The position numbers and the translations under genes are program-made. Shown in pieces: positions 1-10,503 of a stretch of 64,000 bases of DNA. The DNA is from Sycon ciliatum (taxonomy: Eukaryota > Porifera > Calcarea > Leucosolenida > Sycettidae). Location: assembly GCF_964019385.1 (NCBI RefSeq), contig NC_088643.1:6538495-6602494 (forward strand), given 5' to 3'. Numbering within the stretch: position 1 is the stretch's first letter; each line of letters opens with the position of its first letter. The notes beneath the pieces were generated by a model. It worked only from the letters and a program-made list of their open reading frames with translations, was not told the DNA's origin and ran no database searches.

Positions 1-75
1 TTATCCCGGTTCAGCGGTTTCTTTGACTTCTCTTTTCTTCTCCTCCGAGAAGCTAGGGAATATAAGAACGCACCC
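1..75. mobile_element. Right end of a Harbinger-like MITE, cut by the window edge
   Basis: Bases 1-75 match the right part of the complete MITE at 16442-16825, ending in the inverted-repeat end GAACGCACCC followed by TAA. Only the right terminus is present because the window starts inside it. Confidence 0.6.
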
Positions 76-261
76 TAAGGTCCATTTTTGCAGATCCTGG
101 GCCATATCATAAGCCTTGACGGACAAATTTGCTTTGGGGGTGCACACAGAAAACTGAGCATACGATTTTTATTCATATCCCACAACTGCGTGCACATGCA
201 TTTGAAGTGAACATCTGCGCACGCTAGTGCTAGGGATGATGGACAAAACCTAGTGTGATAG
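76..261 (+). repeat. Dispersed repeat flanking the MITE, second copy at 16826-17004
   Basis: This stretch, beginning TAAGGTCC and ending ATGGACAAAACCTA, is repeated with minor changes immediately right of the MITE at 16826-17004. MITE and flank were therefore duplicated together, or both belong to a larger repeat. Confidence 0.7.
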
Positions 262-267
262 TCCCGA

Positions 268-1154
268 CCAGGGAGTAGTAAAATACAGCGAGGTGACACG
301 CCACTAATCGTGATTTTCGATGGGTGCCTCGCGCTTGTTTTTTTTTCTTTTGCAAAAAAAGATGATCTGCTTAATCAATCTTGAGTATTTGTCGAAGAAC
401 TAATTCCGTGAAAAGGTCTATCCATCTCATGGAACAGCATTTGTTTTGCTCTTGTGATGCATCTGTGTCATCGTCATATGGAAAGGTATCACCCTTCCGA
501 AATTCGTCCCGATCGACGGCATGGAGCAATAGAACGAAGGTGATTTCCTTGAGAACAATATGTGTATGATTGGAGATGAAAAGCGAGTGCACCGATTTCG
601 AAGTCGAAAAAATCTCTAGGACACCACACGATCGGCACTAATTTCTCCTCAGTTGTGATCAACCAGTACTTCTCTACCTTCTTTGTGATGATGAGCATTT
701 CATATTATCGTATGCTAGAGATTCGGGAGTTCACATTTCGGAATGAAATGTTCCTAAGTTTGTGAAGGATTGAAATGCGGCCTACATCGTCGTAAACAGC
801 TTGTATCGACACAGGGAAAATCTACGGCGCGCAGGGATATCTCCCAAAGTGATACCACTCTTGCTGGACTTCTATCCTGACATAGTGGTAGTTTGGTCGA
901 CTACCAAACTTTGTGAAGGCAGACAATTGTTGGAAATTCTCAGCGCTGAGTTTCTACGGGCTGCAGTAGGAGTCTCTTTGGCGGTAGGTATTTTACTACT
1001 CCCTGATCGAGAGAATCCTCATCCGCGCGCGTGTCTACACACTTCGGTTCCCATAGTACCCCAATCTCACCCGCCGGGTGAAAACGGTGCTGAGGCAATC
1101 GTCAAACTGGCCGTATATGCTCGTGTCACCTCCCTGTATTTTACTACTCCCTGG
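268..1154 (-). mobile_element. Non-autonomous TIR DNA transposon, copy 1
   Basis: The element has inverted ends of about 33 bp beginning CCAGGGAGTAGTAAAATACA, one mismatch between the two ends, and is flanked by TCCCGA at 262-267 and 1155-1160. A second copy lies in the opposite orientation at 22153-23056 with a different duplication (TCTCGA). The related repeat at 21375 retains the unfilled site for this copy, which proves the boundaries. A further internal copy of the terminal motif lies near 985-1013. Because the ends are palindromic the duplication could also be read as 4 bp (CCCG). The superfamily is not recognised. Confidence 0.85.
371..698 (-). pseudogene. Frameshifted ORF inside TIR transposon copy 1
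   Basis: The minus-strand frame starting at 698 (MLIITKKVEKYWLITTEEKL) is the counterpart of the longer ORF at 22629. Here four extra bases near 560 shift the frame, so the protein is split in two overlapping frames. No known domain is recognised. It is a transposon passenger ORF or a degraded internal part of a transposase. Confidence 0.4.
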
Positions 1155-1160
1155 TCCCGA

Positions 1161-2640
1161 CACGAGCAACGCAACGAAACTATTACTTTGCTTTAGTGCG
1201 AAAAAATAATTGCGAACAACGGGATAATGCAGCAAAATTAGTAAGTTGATGTTCAAGCCTTCAGTTCAACTTACTTACCGTCCATGGTAGTGAGAGTCTT
1301 CGATCCGTCTAGCTGAGCTTCTGCCGAATTCTGCAGCCTCGTACTAGTTAGCAGAGAATTATTGGACTTTCCACTACGACAATCAGTGTATTCGCCTAGC
1401 TACAGCGGGGCAGCAACACCATCAGTAAATCTAGAGAAGAATTGAAATATGTTCAGTAGGAAGGCAAGCCTCGGGTACTCAGTCAGTACTAGAAGTAGTG
1501 TTAGCTACTGATAGTGATACTCCGCTACAACTGAAACAAATCTCTCCCAAAGCCTTTTATCCCCATGCTGTTATGTAGGCGAATCCACAACCACTGATTT
1601 TTTACACACAGCTGGTAGTGACCATGCGAACCGCTGGGGACACGTACACGCCAGCTAGCTAAAGACTAAGTCACGTGATCGAACACAATGCGCGTTATTC
1701 TTACGTGTGCAACACTGCCAAGGCCAAGTGCATGTATAATGACTATGTACTAGCCCCACGTAGATGAACACGTGATGTCATTCATAATGACTATGTACTA
1801 GCCGCACGTAGATGAACACGTGATGTAGGTCTTCGGCCCCTTTGCCTTTGGCTTCCTCTACGTCACGTGGCCACGTAGACGAAGTTCGAAGCCAAAGAGT
1901 GGCCACGTAGACATGGCAGACGAAGCCGAAGCCTGTAACCGAAGACCGACATCACGTGTACTCATTATGCATTAATCACATGTAGTCGGTCTCGACTCTC
2001 GATCGAGTCGATAAGAGGCTCGCAGTTGGCGCCCACGTCATTATTTGGACACGCCAGCTAAAGACTTGGACTTGCTCGAACAACGGCGTTACGCTTTATT
2101 GTTAGGTGTGCAGCACAGTTACACCACCAAGCCAACAGGCACCCTACGATCCGTGATCAGGCAGTCGATTCAGCTTGAATTTCGGGGCCTATTAGTTGAT
2201 TACAACATGTATTACGTGCAGACTGCACGTCATTATTATAAGTACGTACAATGACTACTGTATAATAATAGGGGAGCTAGAAGCGCAAGGAGCTGAAACT
2301 CACAAGCTGAGTCCACCACGTCCCCGACCACCACCCCGGCTATACTATGCTATGCTATCCGTGTCTTGCTTTGTATACCTTCATTGGCTTCAATTCATAC
2401 CCCCGGCTGATGCTGTGCGTGTACAGGTGTACATGTGACATAACTAGAGCAAAAATAGATGACGTGGGCCTTGTCTGAACCATACTCCTACACAGTTGCG
2501 TGACGTGTTTTTCACGTCATTAGACTCCCACACTCATTCAGAGCGCGCAAGAAGCAGTACACCTAGATCTACTGCGGCGGGTGCACTCCGAGTCTAGTCA
2601 GTGCTCTCAACTTAACTTGTAATGTCTTTTTCCTTTCTAC
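1161..2640. repeat. Dispersed repeat R, copy 1 (about 1.4 kb)
   Basis: The segment matches 21375-22146 plus 23063-23470 (copy 2, interrupted by the TIR transposon). Its right third (2275-2620) matches 31140-31525, and its left third (1200-1460) matches 32520-32815 in inverted orientation. It contains a direct repeat of ACTATGTACTAGCC around 1741 and 1790 and no plausible coding frame. On the minus strand ATGGACG followed by GTAAGTAAG (1271-1285) looks like a start codon next to a splice donor, so part of R may derive from a duplicated gene 5' end. Confidence 0.75.
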
Positions 2641-2869
2641 ATATAAATAGAATTAATAAAAATACAAAGCCAACAAAGAGTACCATACAATTGTCATCAT
2701 TCATGTGCTGTATTGAGTAAAACTCAACCAAATTCCGAAAATTTAAAACATGTTGTGGACAGACATGCTAATGCAATCGATCGTTATAATATGTAATTCC
2801 AAATGTACTAATTATGATAGACTGAGAACAATCATGTCCAAAACTAGAACTGACAAAATAAATAAAAAA
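2641..2869. other. AT-rich spacer, no gene seen
   Basis: This AT-rich sequence lies between repeat R and the BEL target site. I see no coding frame or structure. Confidence 0.5.
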
Positions 2870-2874
2870 GAGGA

Positions 2875-3382
2875 TGTTTGGATGCAAGCACCCAAACTAC
2901 CAACAATAGCTCATAAACTCACACTGGAGTTATTGTCTTACTTCCATACTTTTACAGTCTTGATAATCATGAGCAACAACAGAGAAGGAAAAAGGAATCT
3001 GACTTGAAAACAACTAAAAGCACAACAACAGCAACAGCTGAGAAAACTAAAGTCAAAAGTCCGACTCAAAACGGAACTATAAGCCGGAACTGTAGTGTAG
3101 CAACATAATGCATAGATACACGGGAAAAGAGCCGGCACACGCACGCAGCGCACGCGCAAGTGAAAGTCTAGACATCAGAGCATGAATACATGAATGCGTG
3201 ACAGCAAGCGCGCCTCAGGCACCAAGACACAAGATCACTACAGACATAACAGAGAGATGAAACGCACACAGCAGATCCTAGACAAACACAAACTGGAGCA
3301 TGCAGGCAACTGAACACAAGTCGGACAGAGCTGGATAGTAATTATAACACTGAATGCATGAGAGAGTAGAATCACCTGAACA
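2875..3382 (-). repeat. 3' LTR of the BEL/Pao element
   Basis: The 508-bp LTR is bounded by TG and CA on either strand. It is identical by eye to 9600-10104 except for one extra CAA in the CAACAACAG run. It is the downstream LTR because the ORF reads on the minus strand. Confidence 0.95.
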
Positions 3383-3395
3383 TCACCCCCTCCTT
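3383..3395 (-). promoter_or_regulatory. Polypurine tract of the BEL/Pao element
   Basis: On the minus strand AAGGAGGGGGTGA abuts the 3' LTR. This is the usual position and composition of the plus-strand DNA primer of an LTR retrotransposon. Confidence 0.8.
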
Positions 3396-3653
3396 GAGGG
3401 ACCATAAGCAGAATGGGAACGAAAACACTCTAAATCGCAATGTACTAATCGTCTGTAGCTTCACGAACAAGCAACAAAGAAGTAGAGCGTAAACAAGAGA
3501 GGTAGAGCGTAATTTTCTCTATCGCAGAATAAGAATGACCCTAAAGTTAGTTCTATAGCCTTCTATCAGACTTAACAAGTATCATGCACACAGCACAGAT
3601 TGTCATACCTAATGAGTGGTGCAAAAACGCAATAGCTGCCATAACTCTTCTGC

Positions 3654-6600
3654 TCAGGGAGTGCGCACCGCATCTATCGGGATGAGCACAGTGATAGGTC
3701 GGCGGTATTGCTTCCCTTTCACCTTCACGTCGACAACACGTGTTCTTCCGTCGGTGCCTGGGTAGATCGCTTCGATCCTCCCGAGGGGCCACTGGCCGCG
3801 AGGAGTGTGCGCGTCCAGGACAAGCACCACGTCTCCAATCCGGATGTTGGGAAGGCTCTTCTGCCATCGTTGACGTATGTTCAACTTTGGGACCATCTCT
3901 TGTAGCCAGCGCTTCCAGACCGCGGCTAAACAGCTCTGCAACACCCTCCAGGCTTTGAGGTGGTACGCCTGGCCATCTTCCTCGACCGCGGTCATCACGG
4001 TCGTCGATCCCGCTAGAAAGTGCGAGGGTGTTAGCGGCTCCGGGTCTTGTCCATCTCCACTCTGGGCCGTTAGAGGTCGACGATTGAGCTGAGCCTCAAC
4101 AGTGGTGAAGGCAGTCTGGAGCTCCTCATCAGAACACACAGCATTGTGCAAGATGCCGACCAACGCTCTCTTGGCACACTTGACCATTGCTTCGAAGACC
4201 CCGCCGTGATGCGGTGAGCGTGGCGGATTGAACCTCCACTCCACGCCTTTGCAGGCCATGGTAGCGGCAACCTGGCTGTTCTTGAGGCTTTCGATGGCTT
4301 CTCGTAGCTCACGCTCGGCTGACACAAAGTTGGTACCATTGTCGGACACGACGAGATCCGGTACACCTCTTCTCTTCGCGAACCTGGTGAATGCCAGCAG
4401 AAAGCTCTCCGTGTCCAAGCCATACGCCATCTCAAGATGAACTGCTCTGCTCTGAAGACACGTCATCAAGCAGAGATAGCGCTTTGCTCGACTTCTTCCT
4501 CTCCCTTGCTTCGTCAGAAAGGGTCCGGCGTAATCCACGCCCACCCGACTGAAAGCTCGGAAAGGCTCCTCGGTGCGGAAGTCGGGTAGTGGTGCCATCA
4601 GCTGTTGAGCAGGCTTTGCCCAAATCTTCTTGCAGGCCGTACACTGGCTCCGGTGCCTTTTCACTGCCGCTGGGCCATGTACAATCCAGAACTTCGAGTT
4701 CAGGGTCGACAACAGGTGGTTGACGCCAGCAGTGTGATTGTGAGCCGCATCCTCATGAGCGATTACAAGGGCTGTGACCGGATGCTTCGTTGGCAGAATG
4801 ACGGGCCTACGGAGGCTGCTGGGAAGGTGATGTGCCGTGCTCAACCTGCCGTCCATCCGCAGTAGCTGAGGGTTGCTGTCATCCAGAACCGGTTGTAGGC
4901 GTAGCAGTGGACTTGACGCCGGGATGGGCCGCTGACTTCTACACGCTTCAATCGTCTCATTGAACTCGTCTTGCTGAGCCTTAGCGAACCACACATCTTC
5001 AGCTGACTCCAGTTCAGTAACTGTGAGGGGCTGCACGAGAAACTTCTGCGGTTTTCTCGTACGCTGGTATTCGAGGGACACCATGGTGCCTTCCACCGCT
5101 GCCGATCCTCCAGTCTGCGGTGTGTCCTGCCTGCAGCATTTCCCTTTGCTGGCGTGCCGAAAGAACCTTCTGCACCACGCAGTGACACGCTTCAGGCGAA
5201 TCCAGGAACTGTATCGATCTGGTTGGAGGCGGTCAATGCTCGGACCGGTGGCTAGCAGGGACGATGCTTGGTGGCGCTTGGTTTCTCCAGGCAAATTCGT
5301 CGGCACAACGATGTCACGGTTCGGCCATTCTGACGGCGGCGCTTGCAAGAAACTCGGGCCTTGCCACCACTCGTCACACGCTGCGAGACTTGAAGCTGTC
5401 ATTCCGCGTGTTGGGAGGTCTGCTGGGTTTGACTTGCCGGGCACATGCTGCCACTGCTTACCAGAGGTCACTGTCTGGATCTCCGCTATCTTCACACCGA
5501 CGTCTGTGGCGAACTTGCGACTGTGAGAACGCACCCAGAACAGAACATTCATGTTGTCCGTCCAGAAGAAGTGGTGCGCTACTGGGATGTCAAGAGCTGT
5601 GGCGACCTCCGTGCTCAAACGTACGCCCAGGGCCGCTGCCTTCAACTCGAGCTTCGGAATTGACATCTTCTTGATTGGCGTTGGACGACTCTTTGCCATG
5701 CACAGCGTGACCTTCACTTGTCCGTCTGGGTAGGTGACTCGCACATACGATGCCGCAGCGAACGCTGCATCGGACGCGTCCGTGAAGGTGTGAACCTCAG
5801 TGGCACATGGTTGTGGGAGTGCTCCTGCAAGCTTGAAGCAACGGTCAACTGACACTGAGGTGAGGTCCGGTAGCTCCGCGAACCACGTCTTCCACTTCTT
5901 CACCTCTGTTGTGCTGAGAGGGTCATCCCAACCATGGCCGGCAATACAGGCCTCTTGAAACAGGATCCGCGCTCTGATGGTGAACGGTAGCAGCTGGCCG
6001 CGCGGGTCAAAGATCGTCGCCATCTTCCGCAGGACCGATCTCTTCGTGATGGCATAGTCCTCGGCTGGCGCGTTATACACAAACGTGAACTGATCCTTGT
6101 CTGCCATCCAGGTCACTCCAAGAGTCTTGGAAACAGGCGGTGCGTTGCAAGCCGCGTCTTCTAACATGACCTGGGCTTGGGGTGCTCTGTCTGCTGGTGG
6201 GATAGCGTCGAGCACGGCTGCTGAATTACTGTGCCACTTGCGCAAGTGGAAGCCGCCTTTGCTGAGTGTTGCGTCCAACTTCTGCTGAATCTCTACTGCC
6301 TGGGACTCGTCCTGGGTAGCGTGTAGAAGATCATCGACGTAGAAAGCCTTGTTGACCAGCGCTGGAATGTCGATGCTGTCGTCTCGGTCACTGCTGGAGA
6401 AATCCTCCGCCGTTTGTCGCAACGCTCTGGTGGCGAGGTAGGGCGATGCCTTCATCCCGAAAACCAGTCTGTTGAACTCAAAGACTTCGGGCTCGCTGTT
6501 GTTGTCCTTTCGCCACAGGAATCTGGTGTACTTCCTGTCGTCTGGCCGGAGGCCAACTTGAAGGAACATCTCGCTGATGTCGGCGACGATTGCCACTGGC

Positions 6601-9515
6601 TCCATACAAAACCGTAGCAGGATGTGTACAAGGTCGCTCTGCAGTGGTGGGCCTGCGTGCATCTCCTCGTTGAGGTTACATCCACTCCAAGAGACGGCCG
6701 CGTCGAACACCACCCGCACCTTGGTGGTGACCTTGTCTTGGCGAACGATGGGGAAGTGCGGAACGAACCACTGATCTTCTCCATCCGCAGCTACCTCTTC
6801 TGCTGGCACTTGCCTAATGTACCCTTTTGCCATGTGCGATACAAGGACGCGGTTGTACTCTGCCGCGATGTGCGGCTTCTGTTCAAGACTTCTTTCTTGG
6901 CTACGGAGACGGCGCTCTGCCATTGGCCGGTTGTTCCGCACCTTCGGGCCATCCGCGCTGCGCCATGGGATGCCGACACAGTACCGCCCACCGCTATACG
7001 ACAAGGTCGCGGTCGTCATGGCTTCTGCTTCCTGTTCGGCTGGCGTTCGGTACGTTGGGCTGACTCCGAGACCGACACTCTCGACATTCCATAAGTCTTT
7101 CACCAGGTCGTCCAAGCGATCGTCCGCCTGCTCCACGCTGTCACTCGGTAGACGGACAGCACAATGGGTGGCCACACGAGCTGGGTCAGCCTGAGCTGAT
7201 GTCGGGCCGTAGCACACCCAACCGAGCGGGGTGAGTCGTGCCACTGGACTGCCGGGTGGGCCACATCTCTCCTCCAGAGCCTTGTGGAGCGGCGTAGCAT
7301 TGAGGCCGATGAGGATACCAATCTTCTTACTATGGGAAACTGGGAAGTCGATCTCTCGTAGGTGGTCCCAACTACTCTTGCGCGCGTGCCACTCGATGAT
7401 GTTGGAGTCTCCAGTTACCTGTGGCAAGACCCAAGCGTCCAATGAGGAAACATAGCTCCCGTCGCTGCTGGAGATGGTGACTGTCGACTGGGTTGCATCT
7501 GTGCTGACGCTGTTCCCTCCTAGCGTCTGGACCTTCAGTGGTTGCGATGCTGGCTGGATGCCAAGAAGATCTGCAACGTCCTTCTGGATGTAGCTGGCTG
7601 TCGACCCAGAGTCGAAGAGAGCAGTACACTCGACCACTCGGTCCTCGTTCTTCAGCAATACTGGCACAGTCATGAATGAGATCCCATCATCGATGAACGT
7701 TGTGCTGCTAGACGGGTGCAGGACTGAGTCTGCACTGGCATGGTAGGTCACCTTCTCGCTTGTAGGCGTGCCGTTGGCGGACGCTCCTGCGGTGGTGCGT
7801 GTGTTGGAAGCGCTCCCTTTTTGCTCTATGTGCAGCATAGCATGATGCGTCTTCTGACAGACCGTACACTTGCCGGTGTCACACTTGTACGCTCTGTGCC
7901 CGGGCCGGAAACAGCAGATGCACAGACTACTGCTCTTGACTAGCTGCCAGCGATCAGGGACAGACATCTTCTCAAAGGCAGGACACCGCTCCAGGGGGTG
8001 ACTGCCGCTGCACTTCAGGCACTGTGCACTCTGCTTGGGGGGACCGGCAGCATACGATCGCTCCGCCCCCCTAGGGTTCCATGGTCGGTTCTGAGCTGGA
8101 CGCTGCGGTGGCTTGGACAGTGCAGGCTTCTTCTGATCTTGGTCAGACTCGGTCAGCCTGGCATCAACTTGACGCAGGGTGTGCACTCGCTTCATCAACC
8201 AGGTGGATAGTGTCTTCACGTTCGTTAAAGAATCGTCATGAGACTCGACAAACCTCGTCAACATCCCGCGGGGAAGCTTCTGCGTGATTGCGATGTAAAG
8301 ATCACGGCCTGGTGTTAAACTGGCAGTTGACATGTTCAACAGAACATTCCGCAGTCTGACGGCCAACTGCTGCAGCTTGTCGGAGTCCCTTTCTGAGGTG
8401 ATCCGTGGAAGTGCTAGAAGTTCCTGCTGTTGGCGCTCGAGCTCGCGGTCATTACTCCCATACCACTCATCTAGCTCCTTGAGCGCAGCGCTGTATGCGC
8501 CAGGGCCATCCAGCAGATCCGCAATCAGGTCATCTGCCGTGCCACCTTCTAGAGCTTCCCTTAGACGGGCCATCTTGTAATCTTCTGAGACCATGTGGTC
8601 GTCGTCCACCAGCCTCAGAAACTTCTGCCTCCACCTGATGTAGTTCTTCTGTGAACCATCAAACTTGGGTAGTTCCAGTGGCTGGATCTGATGTTGGCTG
8701 ATACCACTGAAGGGTGCACTCTGAACGCCCTGTACCCAGCTGCTCACTCTGTCAGCTTTTCCACGTGCTGTATCTGAAGCTGCCTGAGGCCACGATCTTC
8801 CCAAATGACCTTGTACTACTGGAGTAATCTCCATACTACTACCACTAGGCTTGTCAAGCCCTACAGCGACCGGAGCTGGCGTCCTGTCAACACCGACAGG
8901 GGTGGACACTTGTGTTTCAGCAGGAACGCTGTCCTGCTGTTCGGTCGCTTTGTCTGCGGTGGAGCCATCTCCATCAAGGCGAGAAACGCCACGGCTCTGG
9001 AGAGTCTCAGACTTGAGCTCCCCGTTCAACCGGTCGTCGGTTTTGAACGCTTGAGCTACAAAACCTGCAGCGGGAGGACCAGCGGAGACGCTTCGCTCCG
9101 TGACTGCCTGGTCGTCATCGTCAGTCTCATCATCAGACGCCGCCATCTTCCGCGCAAACAACGCCAGGCTCTCAGCGCAGGTCTGAAATGACGCGTCAGT
9201 GGACGGCTCCGTCTCCTCCGGACGTCCCTCTGACTCTAGTTCGTCTCCTTCAATGGAAGCCAACTCGGCGTCTAGCTCCAGCTGCAGGATTCTTTTCTGT
9301 CGCTTGAGCTGCTGGACTTCAAACTCCTGCTCCAGCTTTGCTAGCCGCACCGCCGACTTCAACTCCGCTCTGCGACGCCTGGAAGCAGTAGAGGAAGCGG
9401 ACGATGTCAGGGAAGAGACACTACTCTTCGTATCGTCTAGCTCTGCCTCAGGCTCTCTGAACCTTACTGGGGGAACACCTTTCGTGCTCCTGCTACTTTT
9501 TCCAGGTTCCGCCAT
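3654..9515 (-). CDS. BEL/Pao gag-pol polyprotein, intact
   Basis: The polyprotein is about 1953 residues from the Met at 9515 (MAEPGKSS), the first Met downstream of the primer site; the open frame extends back into the LTR, but a start there would lie upstream of the primer site. Domains in order: an acidic and coiled N-terminus; a DUF1759-type gag region around 285-445; cysteine/histidine knuckles around 500-560 (CLKC, CICCFRPGH); an aspartic protease with FDSGSTASYI near 636; reverse transcriptase with FYVDD near 1058; an RNase H region around 1250-1325 (FTDASDAAF); an H2C2 zinc site near 1600; and an integrase with DYAGPF, SDNGTNF and the glutamate in VFEAMVK at about 1660, 1726 and 1773. 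The C-terminal part (GDVVLVLD, GRIEAIYPG) is typical of Pao integrases. There are no internal stops. Fusion of gag and pol in one frame fits the BEL/Pao family. It would act in cytoplasmic particles and in nuclear integration. Confidence 0.95.
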   Translation of the reverse strand: MAEPGKSSRSTKGVPPVRFREPEAELDDTKSSVSSLTSSASSTASRRRRAELKSAVRLAKLEQEFEVQQLKRQKRILQLELDAELASIEGDELESEGRPEETEPSTDASFQTCAESLALFARKMAASDDETDDDDQAVTERSVSAGPPAAGFVAQAFKTDDRLNGELKSETLQSRGVSRLDGDGSTADKATEQQDSVPAETQVSTPVGVDRTPAPVAVGLDKPSGSSMEITPVVQGHLGRSWPQAASDTARGKADRVSSWVQGVQSAPFSGISQHQIQPLELPKFDGSQKNYIRWRQKFLRLVDDDHMVSEDYKMARLREALEGGTADDLIADLLDGPGAYSAALKELDEWYGSNDRELERQQQELLALPRITSERDSDKLQQLAVRLRNVLLNMSTASLTPGRDLYIAITQKLPRGMLTRFVESHDDSLTNVKTLSTWLMKRVHTLRQVDARLTESDQDQKKPALSKPPQRPAQNRPWNPRGAERSYAAGPPKQSAQCLKCSGSHPLERCPAFEKMSVPDRWQLVKSSSLCICCFRPGHRAYKCDTGKCTVCQKTHHAMLHIEQKGSASNTRTTAGASANGTPTSEKVTYHASADSVLHPSSSTTFIDDGISFMTVPVLLKNEDRVVECTALFDSGSTASYIQKDVADLLGIQPASQPLKVQTLGGNSVSTDATQSTVTISSSDGSYVSSLDAWVLPQVTGDSNIIEWHARKSSWDHLREIDFPVSHSKKIGILIGLNATPLHKALEERCGPPGSPVARLTPLGWVCYGPTSAQADPARVATHCAVRLPSDSVEQADDRLDDLVKDLWNVESVGLGVSPTYRTPAEQEAEAMTTATLSYSGGRYCVGIPWRSADGPKVRNNRPMAERRLRSQERSLEQKPHIAAEYNRVLVSHMAKGYIRQVPAEEVAADGEDQWFVPHFPIVRQDKVTTKVRVVFDAAVSWSGCNLNEEMHAGPPLQSDLVHILLRFCMEPVAIVADISEMFLQVGLRPDDRKYTRFLWRKDNNSEPEVFEFNRLVFGMKASPYLATRALRQTAEDFSSSDRDDSIDIPALVNKAFYVDDLLHATQDESQAVEIQQKLDATLSKGGFHLRKWHSNSAAVLDAIPPADRAPQAQVMLEDAACNAPPVSKTLGVTWMADKDQFTFVYNAPAEDYAITKRSVLRKMATIFDPRGQLLPFTIRARILFQEACIAGHGWDDPLSTTEVKKWKTWFAELPDLTSVSVDRCFKLAGALPQPCATEVHTFTDASDAAFAAASYVRVTYPDGQVKVTLCMAKSRPTPIKKMSIPKLELKAAALGVRLSTEVATALDIPVAHHFFWTDNMNVLFWVRSHSRKFATDVGVKIAEIQTVTSGKQWQHVPGKSNPADLPTRGMTASSLAACDEWWQGPSFLQAPPSEWPNRDIVVPTNLPGETKRHQASSLLATGPSIDRLQPDRYSSWIRLKRVTAWCRRFFRHASKGKCCRQDTPQTGGSAAVEGTMVSLEYQRTRKPQKFLVQPLTVTELESAEDVWFAKAQQDEFNETIEACRSQRPIPASSPLLRLQPVLDDSNPQLLRMDGRLSTAHHLPSSLRRPVILPTKHPVTALVIAHEDAAHNHTAGVNHLLSTLNSKFWIVHGPAAVKRHRSQCTACKKIWAKPAQQLMAPLPDFRTEEPFRAFSRVGVDYAGPFLTKQGRGRSRAKRYLCLMTCLQSRAVHLEMAYGLDTESFLLAFTRFAKRRGVPDLVVSDNGTNFVSAERELREAIESLKNSQVAATMACKGVEWRFNPPRSPHHGGVFEAMVKCAKRALVGILHNAVCSDEELQTAFTTVEAQLNRRPLTAQSGDGQDPEPLTPSHFLAGSTTVMTAVEEDGQAYHLKAWRVLQSCLAAVWKRWLQEMVPKLNIRQRWQKSLPNIRIGDVVLVLDAHTPRGQWPLGRIEAIYPGTDGRTRVVDVKVKGKQYRRPITVLIPIDAVRTP

Positions 9516-9579
9516 TTCTCTAATCACTGCACTGGTAGATCTACGAAATGACAACTCTCGAACCGATTCGGATCCACTG

Positions 9580-9597
9580 ATCCGGCTCGAAGGACCA
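9580..9597 (-). promoter_or_regulatory. Primer binding site complementary to tRNA-Tyr
   Basis: On the minus strand TGGTCCTTCGAGCCGGAT begins two bases after the 5' LTR. Its complement matches the known 3' end of eukaryotic tRNA-Tyr (CCGGCTCGAAGGA plus CCA), so tRNA-Tyr is the predicted primer. Confidence 0.85.
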
Positions 9598-9599
9598 GA

Positions 9600-10104
9600 T
9601 GTTTGGATGCAAGCACCCAAACTACCAACAATAGCTCATAAACTCACACTGGAGTTATTGTCTTACTTCCATACTTTTACAGTCTTGATAATCATGAGCA
9701 ACAACAGAGAAGGAAAAAGGAATCTGACTTGAAAACAACTAAAAGCACAACAGCAACAGCTGAGAAAACTAAAGTCAAAAGTCCGACTCAAAACGGAACT
9801 ATAAGCCGGAACTGTAGTGTAGCAACATAATGCATAGATACACGGGAAAAGAGCCGGCACACGCACGCAGCGCACGCGCAAGTGAAAGTCTAGACATCAG
9901 AGCATGAATACATGAATGCGTGACAGCAAGCGCGCCTCAGGCACCAAGACACAAGATCACTACAGACATAACAGAGAGATGAAACGCACACAGCAGATCC
10001 TAGACAAACACAAACTGGAGCATGCAGGCAACTGAACACAAGTCGGACAGAGCTGGATAGTAATTATAACACTGAATGCATGAGAGAGTAGAATCACCTG
10101 AACA
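9600..10104 (-). repeat. 5' LTR of the BEL/Pao element (promoter-bearing)
   Basis: The 505-bp LTR is a near-perfect copy of 2875-3382. As the upstream LTR on the minus strand it should carry the promoter. The primer site follows it directly. Confidence 0.95.
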
Positions 10105-10109
10105 GAGGA

Positions 10110-10503
10110 TAAGAAGGATCTAGTCAATCATCATCATCATTGAATACTTGAAACGGTAACAACTAGCCGTGACTAACACTGTTAGTGTTAACAAGGGCGG
10201 GTGAAGTGGACTATCAAAATAAGGAGGTATACAATCACGAAGTTCGAGATGCATAACATTGCAATATACAATGTAATGTGGGGTGTCAAATGTACCTCCA
10301 TGTGTATACGTGTCTTGGTGTGTCTGCGTGCGCGTGTGTGTCGGTGTGATCGCCATGGGAATCGGTTGTTGACACGGGGCGCTGTTTAGATGATAATCGG
10401 ACTATTCTTCGCGTTCTTCGTCTTCTTTCTTTTCGTCTTCTTGCACACATTCTGGTCTTCTTTGCTTCTCTGAAAGCGGTAGCTTTTCTGGCCGCAAAGA
10501 AAA
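10110..10503. other. Spacer between the BEL element and F-box gene 1
   Basis: It contains a short CAT repeat near 10127, a GT-rich stretch near 10315-10345 and the probable 3' UTR of the minus-strand gene. No coding frame is convincing. Confidence 0.4.

Larger units (their letters stand above)
2870..10109 (-). mobile_element. Complete BEL/Pao LTR retrotransposon with 5-bp TSD
   Basis: Two LTRs of 508 and 505 bp (TGTTCAGG to CCAAACA read on the minus strand) bracket an intact gag-pol. The target duplication GAGGA sits at 2870-2874 and 10105-10109. A tRNA-Tyr-complementary primer site and a purine tract lie in the correct places. In my reading the LTRs differ only by one CAA unit, so the insertion is recent. 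Everything needed for autonomous retrotransposition is visible. Confidence 0.95.

Noticed and set aside
801..1196. 131-aa ORF as a host gene
   Set aside because: It runs through the inverted end of the TIR transposon and out into the target site; the counterpart in copy 2 is not conserved as a frame.
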